Positions 46,301-58,101 are shown, numbered from the stretch's first letter. The stretch is 64,000 bases of DNA from Marasmius tenuissimus (GCA_029532415.1 JAQOTA010000052.1:248001-312000); one strand, 5' to 3'. Notes: generated by a model from the letters alone, not told the origin. Made by a program: numbers and translations.

Positions 46301-48824
46301 ATCCAAGGCTTCAGAGCAGCTCGCAGAAGCTGAAAGGCAGAAAATCAGCGCTGCGCAAGAGGCTGCCTACTACCGGGCCAAACTCGCTGCAGTGGAAGGA
46401 GCCATGGCGAGTGGCTCTCCGGAAGAGGTGAGGCTCAAACACCAAGGAATGAACGGAATCTCATCGGGTTTTTCAGGTGCTAAGACTAGAACGCCAACGT
46501 GTCACAGACCTTGAAAAGGATCTTTCGAACATTATGAACGAGCGATGGACGCAAGACCGTAAGGTCAACGAGTTGCTCGATAGCCTCGCGTTACAGACAA
46601 CATTGTGCGAACAGGTACGTCAGAAACCCTATTCAACTGATCCTTACTCTCATCGAACCAATTGTGTTACTTATCCGGCAGGCTGAAGCTCGAGCGAATG
46701 ACGCAAGTCGCAAGGCTGATGGTATCGAGGATCGTTACGAGAGGCTAGTCAAAAGCTACAACGATCTGGAAACCAAGTTGAACGAGGGGGAGAGCGAGCT
46801 TCGAGAAACCAGAGGGAGGATGTTACAAGTGAACGCAGAGGGATCGAAAGCTATCGCCGATATGGAGCAGTTGAGAGACAAGGTGGACGAATTGGAAAGA
46901 GGAAAGGAACAGCACCTTCGCGCCCTGGAGCAGGCCAAGATTGCCTTGAGTGCCAGCTCCTCTCGGAGTGCAGAGGTCGACGAATCGTACCAGCGAGCCA
47001 ACGAAAGGATCAACATGCTCGACGCTGACCTAGCGGAGATGAGGGGAGAGCTCGAGGTCAAGACTGCAGAGGTCGAGGCTACTCGGGCAAGATTAGTCGA
47101 CGTAGAGAACTCGTGGGCGAAGAGTCGAGAAGAAGCCGATGCGTTCAGAGCACTGACGACAGGAGGACTTGGGAAACTCCTAGACATGCACGAAGATCTT
47201 CGAGCCGATGAGGACAGGGCCGCCAGAGCGTATCAAGACAAGATCGACGCACTGGATAGCGAGGTGGAAAGTCTGCGGAAGATGGTGAAAGAGGCAAACA
47301 CGAGGATTGAGGAGAGTCAGAGCAAAGTGATGGAGGAACGACAGAAGACGAGGGAGAGCGAGAATAAGCAGAGCGTCTTGGAGTCTCAGCTGGCCGTTGT
47401 CCGATCACAACTGGCCGCCGCACTGAAAGACGCTGGGACCTTGAAGCAAGAACTGTTGGAGAAGGAAAAGGCGATCAATGCTACGGCCAAGGAGCATGCT
47501 GAGGCGAGGGTGAAGCTGGGAATGCTGAAGACTTACGTTGCGGAAAATGGTTTGAGTGTCGACGACGAGGAGATCAACGCCGCTTCCCGATCTCGATCTC
47601 GCAACGGCAGTTCTCCGGTTGCTATCACTGAGCTGGAGTTGAAGCTTTCCGAAAAAACGCGCCAGCACGATAATGCGGCGCGAGAATTGACACAGGCTTT
47701 GCAACGAACCCGCGAAGTCGAAGAGCAAGTCAATCTTCTGACCTCCCGACTTCAGCGAGCGCAGTCCAACTCCTCTGTGAACGGCAATACTAGAGCGGAG
47801 TCTGCAAACTCTGCACGTGCAGAGGAAGCAGAAGCGAAACTCGAGGAGATGGATAAGTACTACAAAGGCAAAATTCAACAGATGGAAGATGATTACCAGC
47901 TCGCTGTTCACTACGTGAAGTAAGGGTCTTTCGTATCGCGTGTCTTCAACTCTAACTTTTCTAAAGGGGAACCGAAAAAATGATGCGCAAGATGCGAGAC
48001 GAGCTTACCAAACAAAAAAGCATCAACACTCAACTCCAAGCCGAAGCATCATCTGCCGACGGTTCTCGCAGTGGTAGTCGATCGGGCTCGCGTGGCCTGA
48101 ATGGCCGTAGTACCCCTTCGGAAGACGGAGAAGCCATCAATCAACTGAGGACGCAACTTTCCGACTCTCAACGTGCTCTTCAACGTGCTCAGACGGAGAA
48201 CAGAGAGCTTCACGTCCGGCTGGACTCTCTCGAACGGGAACTGGAGGCTCTTCGCGATTCTTTAGTGGCTTCGCAACGCGAGTCGGATGATCGTTTGAGT
48301 CAAGTAGAGGAGCTGCAGCATGAAGTGGACAAGTTGCAGCAGAGTTTGGTCATCACGAGAGGTGGGAACGAGGAGACCGTGTTGGAAAAGCTCAGTAGCG
48401 AAAACACAATACTGAGGAGGGAGAACGAGCAGCTCAGCCACAAGATTGGTTTACTCCTTGAAGTCGACCAACCAGGTTTCGGGAGTGGTAGGCCAATCTC
48501 TGGGATATCGGTCGATGGACCCAGGAGGGCCAGCACCTCGAGCTCGGAGAATGCATTAGCTTTCGAGCACCTCAGTAGCGAACTAGATGACTGGCAGAGG
48601 CAGCTGGCCAGCTCCATGAGTCAAAGGTGACTTTGATGCCCTCTTTCGCTTCATCAGGACTCAAACTCTCCTTACACAGACGCCCACTGAGCGATTTCGA
48701 TGATTCACCTCACGGCTCTACTTCCGGCAGAGCAAGATCACCGCCCGCCGGAAGCTCACATCTTGGCAGTATGAGTGGTATGGCTCAACGAGCAATGTCG
48801 CCCCCGACCGGCAGACGGTCATGA
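43354..48824 (+). CDS. tea1: Tea1-like Kelch-repeat and coiled-coil cell-polarity protein, 1583 aa
   Basis: Twelve exons: 43354-44125, 44212-44313, 44420-44522, 44578-44689, 44771-44870, 44928-45086, 45143-46218, 46281-46427, 46477-46614, 46682-47919, 47967-48626 and 48680-48824, totalling 1584 codons. The N-terminus is Gln/Ser/Gly-rich. Kelch repeats follow (about 140-480): [11 protein letters not shown] with [75 protein letters not shown] and [17 protein letters not shown], likely a six-blade propeller. A Pro/Ser-rich linker leads to a coiled coil of about 600 residues. Fission-yeast Tea1 has this layout; it rides microtubule plus ends and marks cell tips via formins. A hyphal-tip polarity role is expected. 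Confidence 0.9.
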
Positions 48825-49189
48825 CACGACCCCGCAGAAAGATGATGCGACGCAGAACACGACGTGCGCGTCACCGTTCTCTCTCTCGGGGAGTCCTTTC
48901 TTCGTATCTATTCTTCTTTATATACCCTCCGTCCCGGAGTCACTTATGCACATTCGCTTGGATTTTCTGCGTTGTCCGTTCGTTACGACACTTTGTCCGC
49001 TCCATCATCTGTCACCTTATTCCTATGACCCGTCGGTAGCTTATCTTATGTAGTGCTTTCCAATCGATTGCCTCTAGCTAGTCAATTTTCTCTTGTTACT
49101 TTGTGTTTATTTCTGCATCGTATCTACCTGCACTAAATACTTATGATTGTCATCGAAATTCAAGGCCGTAATGCTGAACTAGCATTGAG
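48825..49189. other. Convergent 3' intergenic region
   Basis: Pyrimidine-rich stretch between the stops at 48824 (+) and 49190 (-). No gene seen. Probably 3' UTRs. Confidence 0.45.
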
Positions 49190-50938
49190 TTATTGAACGA
49201 CTATGGATGGTCTGTAGAGCGGTGATGCCAAAGATTCGCCCGTGTCCTCAACTTGTATATCAAACCCGTACTCCTTTTCTTCCCAATGATCCCAGTTGAC
49301 CTGAGCAACTATCCCTTCGAGTAGTCCGACATCTGAGGCGTGTACACCTTCACATTGCACCAAGTTCAAAGTCTTCAGCATTCCTACGCCATTCGTTGTG
49401 CGTGAAGTGGCAACATCTGCCATGATGTCCCGGATTCTGCTTCCCACTCGTGGTATGATCCGCGATTGAAGGACCGACTTCAGCTCGATAGTAAGGAGAG
49501 CATCGAAGGCTGAACCAAAAACGGGTATGAGAAGAGGCGCGAGCTCTCCCTTCAAACGGACCGTTTCGAGACAGGGTAGACCACCGAAGCATGCAGCAAA
49601 ATCCTCAAGAGAGGGGAATATGGTATGGGACGTATACTCCTGGGAGAGCTCAGCGGAGCTGGCTCTGGTCTCGGTGACATCAATCTGCACTGATCGAAGG
49701 TGGCCGAGGCTTGGAAAAGTCGACAGCAATCCAGCTAGATAGCTGGAATCATTGCTTGAAGTAGTGAAAGCAGTGGAGAAACCAACATAAACGCGTAGGT
49801 CAGGAGGTGGAAGACCAGTATGCTCTGGACGAATGAAAGGATACTCCGGGGGAAGTGTTTCACGTATCCATCCGTAGACCTCGTAATACCCCACATGCAT
49901 CGAGCGGATGGGTTCAACTGCGCCCAACTTCGGGTCAGCCTGAGAAGCAAAAGTTCTCGAAAGGGAGCTAATGAAACGGGTCAACTCCCCAGGCGGGTCC
50001 TCGAGGGACGAACGGCCTTTTACCACCAGGATAGGTGAATTGGGGAGCGACATATGCTCGAGAAAGCAAGCAGCTCCCGAGCTATCGACCTCGTCCAGAC
50101 GAATATACCGTAGGTGAGGCAGGTGGACCCTTTCTCCTGAGTTCGACACGGCTCCTTGACCTGGTGGGAAGGGATTTCTTACTTCAAGTACCTCAAGATG
50201 CGCCAACTCACGAAGGCTTTCTGTAAGCTGGAATGCATCTGTCGGTTGCCACATCAGTGTATCCAGACTGAGTCGGGTGACATTGGCCAGTATGGGAGAG
50301 TCCAGAGGTATATAGCACCGTCTAAGTAGGAGAGTTTTTAGGCGAGGGGAATGATCGCCAAGAAATGCATGAGGGAGAGGGATTTCTGTGAACTGTAAGT
50401 TCCTAACGCCGGCGCCGTGCCAGCGATCGAAATCAAGATCTAGACCTAGAGTGTGAAGAAAGGGTGCCGGCTGGGTCAGCACACGAAGCACTTCCTCTAG
50501 GTCCGCTCGATTATCACTTGCTGTGAGATGCAAGACAGTTAACCGGGAAAGAGCGTCCCTCAACGCCTCAAGCAAGACGGCTTTCGTGTTCTTGTCGAGT
50601 TCTGCGTCAAGAACCAAGGGTACATCTTTCGACCGTTTTAGCATCGTCCGTGCTAAAGGTGTCCCAAAAGAAAAGTCCGGTTGCGCCCAAAGCTCGGGGG
50701 TGTTCAGGGCAATCTCTCGCCAATGACGACAAATTCGAGCAAGTCGGAAGAGCGTGATGGTTCCTTTTGCCCGATTCCCTTCGACAAAGACTGGATAATT
50801 GGTGTTGCAATGCATGAATATGTTCGCCAAGACCTCTGTTGGGAGCCGACACATTGGGGTCGACATGTTGGCTAATTCCGCCTCTGCTCTTGCCATCTCG
50901 ACAGAAGCTGAGACTGGTCGATCTGCCGTTCGTGTCAT
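49190..50938 (-). CDS. F-box protein with leucine-rich C-terminal region, 582 aa
   Basis: Single exon; start MTRTADRPVSASVEM. A helix (MARAEAELANM) precedes the F-box: MCRLPTEVLANIFMHCN, then TLFRLARICRHWREIALNTPELWA, a typical Agaricomycete F-box start. The remainder has leucine-rich strands (LTVLHLTASDN, LHTLGLDLDFDRWH, LKTLLLRRCYIPL, LARLEVLEVRNPF-like) suiting a degenerate LRR arc for substrate binding. It is intronless, unlike the F-box gene at 1944-3707. It should act as an SCF ubiquitin-ligase adaptor, with unknown substrate. A perfect inverted repeat lies 236 bp upstream of its start. Confidence 0.88.
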   Translation of the reverse strand: MTRTADRPVSASVEMARAEAELANMSTPMCRLPTEVLANIFMHCNTNYPVFVEGNRAKGTITLFRLARICRHWREIALNTPELWAQPDFSFGTPLARTMLKRSKDVPLVLDAELDKNTKAVLLEALRDALSRLTVLHLTASDNRADLEEVLRVLTQPAPFLHTLGLDLDFDRWHGAGVRNLQFTEIPLPHAFLGDHSPRLKTLLLRRCYIPLDSPILANVTRLSLDTLMWQPTDAFQLTESLRELAHLEVLEVRNPFPPGQGAVSNSGERVHLPHLRYIRLDEVDSSGAACFLEHMSLPNSPILVVKGRSSLEDPPGELTRFISSLSRTFASQADPKLGAVEPIRSMHVGYYEVYGWIRETLPPEYPFIRPEHTGLPPPDLRVYVGFSTAFTTSSNDSSYLAGLLSTFPSLGHLRSVQIDVTETRASSAELSQEYTSHTIFPSLEDFAACFGGLPCLETVRLKGELAPLLIPVFGSAFDALLTIELKSVLQSRIIPRVGSRIRDIMADVATSRTTNGVGMLKTLNLVQCEGVHASDVGLLEGIVAQVNWDHWEEKEYGFDIQVEDTGESLASPLYRPSIVVQ

Positions 50939-51201
50939 CAGCTACCTGATGTCATTTACGATGTAATTACCCACCATTATCGACTTCGGAGGCTGCCATT
51001 CTGTCCTTGCGTATGATAGTGTTGAAAGGAGATCGCAGTATATGTTCCAGTAGAAGTTAGGATTCTACAGCAGTACAGATAAGTTATGACTTATCTCTGA
51101 AGCGAGGCCGGCGGATCGCGGCCCGCGCCCGTTGCCTCGGTAGATCACATGAGCCTTCGGCTGTGTGAAGCTGACACAGGCCGCAAGGCTGAATTTAACG
51201 A

Positions 51202-51390
51202 GCGTAAAAGTAATCTGGGAAATTCCGTGTGAATTCAGTACATTTACGGCCTCTAAAAAAGAGCTGCTTTACGCCGGGGAATTTCCTCGTTAAGTACATA
51301 CTTTCCCAAATGGGAAACTGAAGATTTCCCGTCCGAAAAAGTGGCTGGGAACTTCCCACATTCACGGAGGGAAACCTACTACTTTTACGC
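51202..51390 (-). mobile_element. MITE-like 189-bp unit, left-arm copy
   Basis: Starts GCGTAAAAGTA and ends with its complement TACTTTTACGC, giving terminal inverted repeats of about 11 bp, with no coding potential. Inside are several GGGAA/TTCCC near-palindromes (GGGAAATTCC, TTCCCAAATGGGAAA, GGGAACTTCCC). Size, termini and lack of coding fit a non-autonomous DNA element. No clear target-site duplication was seen. Confidence 0.45.
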
Positions 51391-51534
51391 AAAAAAAAAA
51401 CTCATTACCCGAAGAACGGGCGATGAGAGGGCAGAGCTCATAATTGAGCTTGAAGTGTGTTCTGGCCTCTTATAAGGGCTACTATGAGCTCTGCCCTCTC
51501 ATCGCCCGTTCTTCGGGTAATGAGTTTTTTTTTT

Positions 51535-51723
51535 GCGTAAAAGTAGTAGGTTTCCCTCCGTGAATGTGGGAAGTTCCCAGCCACTTTTTCGGACGGGAAA
51601 TCTTCAGTTTCCCATTTGGGAAAGTATGTACTTAACGAGGAAATTCCCCGGCGTAAAGCAGCTCTTTTTTAGAGGCCGTAAATGTACTGAATTCACACGG
51701 AATTTCCCAGATTACTTTTACGC
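51535..51723 (+). mobile_element. MITE-like 189-bp unit, right-arm copy
   Basis: Identical to the left-arm copy in the opposite direction, at mirror-image coordinates. It carries the same GCGTAAAAGTA terminal inverted repeats. Identity between the copies means recent duplication, gene conversion, or artefact. Confidence 0.45.
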
Positions 51724-51899
51724 TCGTTAAATTCAGCCTTGCGGCCTGTGTGAAGCGCTGAAGCGTTGCTTCGTGACTCTGGTGGCAGCCTCATCGTTCA
51801 CGAACCTCACGAGTCTCAGGGTACGGTCCAGCGCGTCGAGAGCACAAATCGTGAGATCGGAACAGTAAAGTAAAATATCGAAAAATGCATGAGATATCA

Positions 51900-54800
51900 C
51901 TACAAATCTTCTTTTTCAGGCCCTGGATCCATACCCGACGATGCCTGGCTCTGCGTCCACTCGACAGCCTTCTGCTTCACCACCTCTGCGCCATCCTCGT
52001 CGCCAATACGGCGTTCGAGTTCGAGCCATTTCTTGAAGAAGAATCTGTGATTTCTGATCAGAACTATGCGAGGAAGAAGATTGCGAGGACGAACTTTGCT
52101 TTATGACTCGTCATTTTTCTTTGTAGGATGCGGTCGAAGATGGTCCGCACACTTTGGATATTAGACTGTCCAGCCTCCATATCGATGTAGACGGACCACA
52201 AATCCCACCGCTTGGGGTGTGAGTCCACTATACCTTCGAAGAGCGTTTTCCCACGCTCCGGGTCACCAAGCTTGTACTCGAGCTGAGCGAAACGGGAAAT
52301 TGTTTTGAGGTCTGGATGGGCAAGACGAGCATGAGAAGCAAGTCGTGTTTTCATGATGGAAGGATCGTTCACGTTTCCGTTTTTCTAGGCGCTGCAATGC
52401 CCTAGGCAGGAGTTTTCTTGATTCCTCGATCTCCCCTCGACGAAGGTAGTGCTCGCTGAACGATGTCCAAACCTTGGAGCTCAATCCAAACTTTTTGCAT
52501 GTTCGCTTGCACTGATCTTCTGCTTTCTGTGATGATGAATAAGACGAATGAGACGAGATTCGAGATGGCTTCATTCGACAAAATGGCACTTACCTCGACT
52601 TTATCGGATTGGTCGAGTATACTTGCCAATCTCAGGTGAACAGTCTTGGAATCATTCGCCCTGGCTGCCTCTTTAAACACAGCATCAAGGCTCTCTTCTG
52701 TGCCGTAGGAGTTCTCGAGATTCAGTAAGGCGGTCCACACATTCAGTTTCTCGGCTTCCTCCCTGAAGCTGATCGTCTGCAGTGCCCTCCTGCCTATCTC
52801 CCGAGCCTTATCGATCTCGGACAGCTGGAGTTGGAAGGACATATATTGGATCCACAAGAATGACGAGTTCGGCGAGCCCAACAATACTCTCTCGAAGTCG
52901 GCGGTTGACTCAGGAACTTTGTTATGCATGTCGGCTGTGAGGTCGTACTCGATCTCCTTCTTTTTCTTTTTCTTCTTCTTAGCCGGTGCGTCGTCGTCGC
53001 TGTCATCCGAGGAGACAAGATCTTCCTCCTCTGGTTTGTTGTCAGCGAACCACTGGAAAGAGTTGGAAAGCTGGAGAGGGCCCGTGGACTGCTTATTGTT
53101 ATCAGCGGGTGATATCGTAGGCTTCTGTATCCGAGGTTGCAGGTCCACGTCAATGTCAACTTGCATCGCATCCTCATCCTCAGACAACCCCTCTTCCTGC
53201 TCTTCCTCATCATCGTCATCGTCCTCTTCATCTTCTTCGGCACCGTCCTGAACACCAAAAACCTCGGACTCGGCCTCATCATCCGATTCTACTCCTTCTT
53301 CGTCATCAGCAGGTTGGAAGTCTTCTTCGCTGAAGTGAGATGGCTTGAGACTGAAGGAAATTCTTTTGTTCTCGATGTTCAGGATGTATGCTTTTACTCG
53401 GTCGTTTTCGTGGAACCCACGAAGTGCAACTGAAGTATCACTGTCTTTGTTGTCCGAGAGCTACCGTGGTGGATCAGTGGGAGTTGTACGAACCTCGGGA
53501 CTGAAACACACCTCGGATTTGTGGCAGAGACCTGAGAGTTTGGATCCCTCTATTTGGATGAACATCCCGTATTCTTCAACCTTCTTCACGGTGCCTTCAA
53601 TCACCTGTCCGGCTTTGATGTCCGATAGAGTGAGGTTGGTCGTCCGAGGCTTGTTCAAATCCCCAGAGCGGAAGGTCATTTCGACTTTCTTCGTTTCAGG
53701 ATCGAAACTCAGGATGCGTCCTTTTACGAGCTGCTGCGTCTGGAACCGTGGCTTCCAATCCTTCACGAACTACATATCGATGTCCACATTATTAAGACAC
53801 TCGGCGAATAAAGAAATGTCCCACTCACATCGTCGAACAGCTCCTTAATTTGGACCCTCGCATCGATCCCACGACCAATCGTGACGAACAGCCCATGTTC
53901 AGCTACGCTCTTAATGAACCCACGGACTGTCTCCCCAACATGCAATTCTGATATCTCGCTGATCTCCCTGTCAACGATCGTGTGATTCTGGTCCGGGTAC
54001 ATCCTCGAATGTCTGGTCGAAAGCGTGAGCTGTTTATTCGCTTTGTCGACAGAAATGACGGTCCCTTTCAGAATTGACTCAACAGGAGGGAAAGGGGTGC
54101 CAGTCGAAAAGTCGTCGGAGACATCGGTCGGGTGAAGGATCGCCCCAACGTGCCCAGGAAGTTTGAGAAGGACACCATGGCGAGTATGGCGAACAACTCG
54201 ACCACCAACAATTTGACCCTGTTGCACGGTGTCGATAGATATCGATCCTTTGGAGAGTGATGCTTTTGCCTTTGGTTTGCTCGCGACGATCACGAGTCCT
54301 TTTTCGGGATTCCTTGACACAACGATGAGATCCTCTAGCTTTTCATCCACTTTGAGTAGGGCACGAAGTTGTGCGGCGGAGAGACTTCGGTGGTTGGCAA
54401 GGTTGTTCAGGGATATCAAGGCTCGTACGTTGCTGGGTTGTAATGACAATACGACATTCTCCTTGTGGATCTCGGTCACGCTCCCTTCGACGATCGTACC
54501 AATCTCGATTCCAGAGATGTCAGTGTTGTACTGTTTGAATGAGCTGCTGGAATGTCGGATACTAGCAACGATCCGCCTCTCGTCTTTGTTCACGGATAGG
54601 ATGCGGACTTTGACCACCTTTCCCACGGGGTAAAGGGCTGAGAGATTTTGGACGGGATCCGTGCTGAAGGGATTGAAGAAAGGTTAGTCCGTCGAGTACG
54701 ATAAAAACGACAATCAAATGCCTACCTCACTTCCCTTAACGGTACGACAGCCTTGATGTTGTTGTAGAACTCGATCATAAGTGCCTTCGTAGTAACCTTG

Positions 54801-56981
54801 AAGACAACACCATGCGCAACTTTTCCAGCGTCGGCGTCGTCGTAAGACGAGATGATAGGCAAGTCGGAATCAAGGAGGGTCTTTTTAGCCGTCAGAGATA
54901 TCCGTTTGCGCTCGGCGTCAACCACTAGCACCTTTCATTATGCTTGAGCTTCTTCTGAGTGAAAGGAATTTGGATTCGCGACATACCCTGCATTTGATTG
55001 TTGCACCTATCCTGAACCGTTTCGCAGGATGTTTAAGAATAATGTCCGCGTAATGATTCGGCCAGACTACGCCATCCAGATTTCCAGAAAGCGAAACGAA
55101 TAATCCAGAGTCCGTCAACTTCCTTATTGTCCCTTTCACTATTTCGCCGACTTGCGCATCGCCGGCTTGGAGGTACTTTTGTTCCAGAACCGACGGTTTG
55201 AGGGAAATTTGAAGCAGTCCATCGAAGGGGAAGTAACCGGTGACTCTCGAACGGTGGATAGTACCAGGCTTGTAGGGCCCAGAATTGGCCGACAACGAAG
55301 GGAGGTGTTCGTCGGATATGTTAGAGATCTGGAAGAATGTGGTCAATGCGTTATAACGCAAATGATTGAGCAGATGCGACGCACGTGGACAAAGCCCTCT
55401 ATCCCGTCGTCCGTCTTAAGCGTCAACCCCCGCTCTGGCTCGACCCCAAAAACCTTTGTCTCCTCCAGGATTGTTCCAAGTGGATAAGCCTCTTGTAATG
55501 TACGTTCAGATATTCGGCGGGGCTCCAGTTTGATGATATGCTCCTGCAAACTCAATGCGAGTCGTGGGGGGCTGGACGAGAAGTCGTAGAGCACTCTTGC
55601 TTTTATCTTCTTCCCAACTTTGTAGCCCTTCTCTGGGAGGTGTCGCGGTAGATGTAGTTCGTCTACTGTTCCGTCGAAAAATCCAAGGACCTGAAGGTTG
55701 AGACCCACAGGATGAACGGCGGTGACAAGAGCTTGAACAAGGCTTCCGGGGAGTACTGATGTGACGTTGCTAATTTCAGTATTCTGATCAACGACGTCAA
55801 GTTAGACACAACGAACAATTAAAAGCATCGGGATGACTCACTGAAGAGGTGGTGAATATCTTGGGATCGGCTGTAACTTCGCAAGTTCGACCATTGGCAG
55901 ATAGCTTGTTGACCGCGACATTCACAAGTTGTCCGACGCGAAGTTTCTCTATAATAGATGTTGCTTCTTTGAAGGAAAGGAAACCAGAAACATCCGAGAC
56001 CCCAAGGTCTAACAGGTAACCGTGATCCTCGAGACTCTTGACCGCAGCCGTCAAAGTCTGGAATGACCCCAATTAGCGGCTACACGCAAGGATCGAGAAA
56101 GCTAAAACTCACGAAGCCTGACTTGAGGTCCGCCTTCTGGAGGCCGGCATTAACTCGCTCGGGTACCAAACTGAGCTCTACTCTCCGACTTGCCCTCACC
56201 ATCTCATCCCTCGATTTTCCCAAACCCGAAGAATCTGCAGTCGCGCCCGCAAGATGTACAGCCGTCACGATTGTCCGAACATATTGCCCTGGGGCGAATA
56301 TCTCCGACAGTTCTGGTACTCCCGTCCCCTTCTCTTCGTCTTCAGAGTCGGAGCCTTCACCACCATCCGAGTCGACATCCATCTCCATGTTCTCTAGACT
56401 TGTCGTGAGTTGCGATGATATATTCGTTATTGGGACGTGGGCGAATAGTTGATTCGGAAGGGAGATGACAAGTGCAAGGGGTTGCACAGAGACTACTTGG
56501 CCAAATATTTTCATTCCGACTGTTATCCTCTGTAGACTATGAGCCTTCGATAGAATAGAAACAAGCCGTAAAACGCGTACCTTGTAGTTCAGATGCTCGA
56601 TCCGTACTCGGTCACTCTTTTTCGTCGATGTAGCACTACCGGAAGCACCAGATTGCGATTTCCGCTTCGATTTTTTGGAAGTCTTTGCACTCGGCTGTTC
56701 AGCAACAGTTTCTTCCTGCAAAGTAACATAGCTCAATAACAGGCAGTCAAGCGATAAGTATGAGGTACTCTCACCTCAAAAAGTCCCCCATCTGCCTCCT
56801 TTGCTGCCTCTGCCCGAATGTTCTTGACTTCAAGGGGAGTAAACGACGTCCCACCACCTCGAGGAAAATCGACTTCGTCTGTGGTCAATCCAGACTGTCC
56901 GGAGTCGGTCTTTGACTGCCGTGCCTTTTTGGATTGTTGGCTGGAAGAAGCTTCTTCGATTCGCCGTTTTTGAGCTGCCAT
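51900..56981 (-). CDS. RRP5: rRNA biogenesis protein RRP5, 1465 aa
   Basis: Needed for processing of both 18S and 5.8S rRNA in the nucleolus. Thirteen minus-strand exons: 56775-56981, 56581-56715, 56113-56529, 55842-56057, 55385-55783, 54987-55328, 54726-54931, 53829-54663, 53512-53769, 52594-53460, 52373-52526, 52095-52311 and 51900-52044, totalling 1466 codons. The basic N-terminus (KKARQSK) is followed by many S1 RNA-binding repeats, for example VGMKIFGQVVSVQPLALVIS, VGEIVKGTIRKLTDSGLFVS, VGETVRGFIKSVAEHGLFV and AGQVIEGTVKKVEEYGMFIQ. A long acidic linker (EEDEEDDDDDEEEQEEG) leads to HAT/TPR-like repeats (FERVLLGSPNSSFLWIQYMS). The end FFFKKWLELERRIGDEDGAE matches the family and needs a GTTCGT donor. 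Confidence 0.95.
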
Positions 56982-57219
56982 GATCTCAGTCGTAACAGGG
57001 AAGAAAAGGAATGAGATAGAGGAAGGGAGGGTAACCCGATGAAAGGTGACCTTCAAGGTCGTGCAGAAAGCCTGCCGTCCAAAAAAATCTTGGGATCAAG
57101 AAGATTTGACATCCGCATTTGGCAGGTGCTTACAGGACCTCTGACTGCGAGGCGACTCTTACTCTCCCTCTTCTATCCCTCATATTCTTGACACAAAACG
57201 GTCTTGAGCCGCAAAACGC
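56982..57219. promoter_or_regulatory. Divergent promoter, RRP5 / SF3A2
   Basis: A 238-bp gap separates opposed start codons of an rRNA-processing gene and a splicing-factor gene. It includes AAAAAAATCTTGG near 57080. No TATA box was recognised. Confidence 0.45.
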
Positions 57220-58101
57220 ATGGGTACGTTCTTCTTCTATCGTCGTTCTTTGGATGCTCAGTTTTCTTTACCTTTCAGATTTCCAGGTATGTTGCTTCCG
57301 CCGCGTGCAAGCACAGCGAGTTGACCCTCACTCTTAGAATCGAGTTGGATCCAAGTTTGGAGGAGGAGGAGTTGCTGGAGCGTCAGAGACCAATGTAGAC
57401 AGAAGAGAACGTCTGAGAAAGCTCGCGCTCGAGACAATTGACTTGGCAAAGGTGCGTTTAGTCGTCTGTTTGTTCAGTTCAGAACATCCAAACTCCACTT
57501 TTTCGCGTAGGACCCATATATCCTCCGAAACCATCTTGGATCGCTCGAATGTCGTCTTTGCCTGACGCTACACACAAATGAAGGCTCTTACTTGGCTCAC
57601 ACTCAAGGAAAGAAGCACCAGACAAACCTCGCGCGACGTGCTGCTCGTGATGCGAAGGACACGCAGTTGATGGTCGCTCCCACACAGAGCAACATTCAAA
57701 GGAAGGTTTTTCTGAAAATTGGGCGACCTGGGTACCGAGTCACGAAAGTGAGGGATATTGATACTGGGAAGGAGGGGATGATGGTGCAAGTCCATTTGCC
57801 TCAAATCAAGCCTGGAGTCATTCCTCGACGGAGGTTCATGAGTGCATGGGAGCAAAAGAGGGAGCCTCCGAACAAGGCATACCAATACCTCATTGTGAGT
57901 TGTTAACCATTTGTGAATCCCGTCTCTCATTGACTGGTCATGATATAGGTTGCTGCTGAGCCTTACGAAACAATCGCGTTCCGGATACCTGCACGGGAGA
58001 TAGAGGACGAAGGCGATGATGCAGGATATTGGAACTGGTCGCACTGGGATCCCGACACCAAGCAGTATAGTTTCCAGTTTATGTTCCGTTTGGCTCATTG
58101 A
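57220..58101 (+). CDS. SF3A2: Splicing factor 3A subunit 2 (Prp11), 220 aa
   Basis: Subunit of the U2 snRNP SF3a complex. Exons: 57220-57223 (ATG plus G), 57279-57286 (8-nt microexon), 57338-57451, 57511-57894 and 57949-58101, totalling 221 codons. The joined start reads MDFQNRVGSKFGGGGVAG, matching the family start MDFQ. DRRERLRKLALETIDLAK follows. The C2H2 matrin-type finger is CRLCLTLHTNEGSYLAH-TQGKKH. Further conserved parts: KIGRPGYRVTK, RRRFMSAWEQ, and AAEPYETIAFRIPARE. It lacks the long Pro-rich tail of animal SF3A2, like yeast Prp11. The microexon model is supported by both splice sites (TTTCAG before, GTATGT after) and by the exact conserved N-terminus. Confidence 0.95.

Larger units (their letters stand above)
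51174..51751. repeat. Perfect inverted repeat: two 269-bp arms with a 40-bp spacer
   Basis: The left arm (51174-51442) and right arm (51483-51751) are reverse complements along their length as far as I can read, including a run of ten A on one side and ten T on the other. The spacer is 51443-51482. Outer ends read ACACAGG and CCTGTGT. Both flanks contain GAAGC close to the arm, possibly a weak target-site duplication. A transcript would fold into a long hairpin. It could be a foldback element, a tail-to-tail insertion of two copies, or an assembly artefact. It lies between an F-box gene and RRP5. Confidence 0.9.

Noticed and set aside
51195..51730. Two identical 65-codon open frames facing away from each other
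   Set aside because: They are mirror copies caused by the inverted repeat, lack a known domain, and sit inside the MITE-like units.
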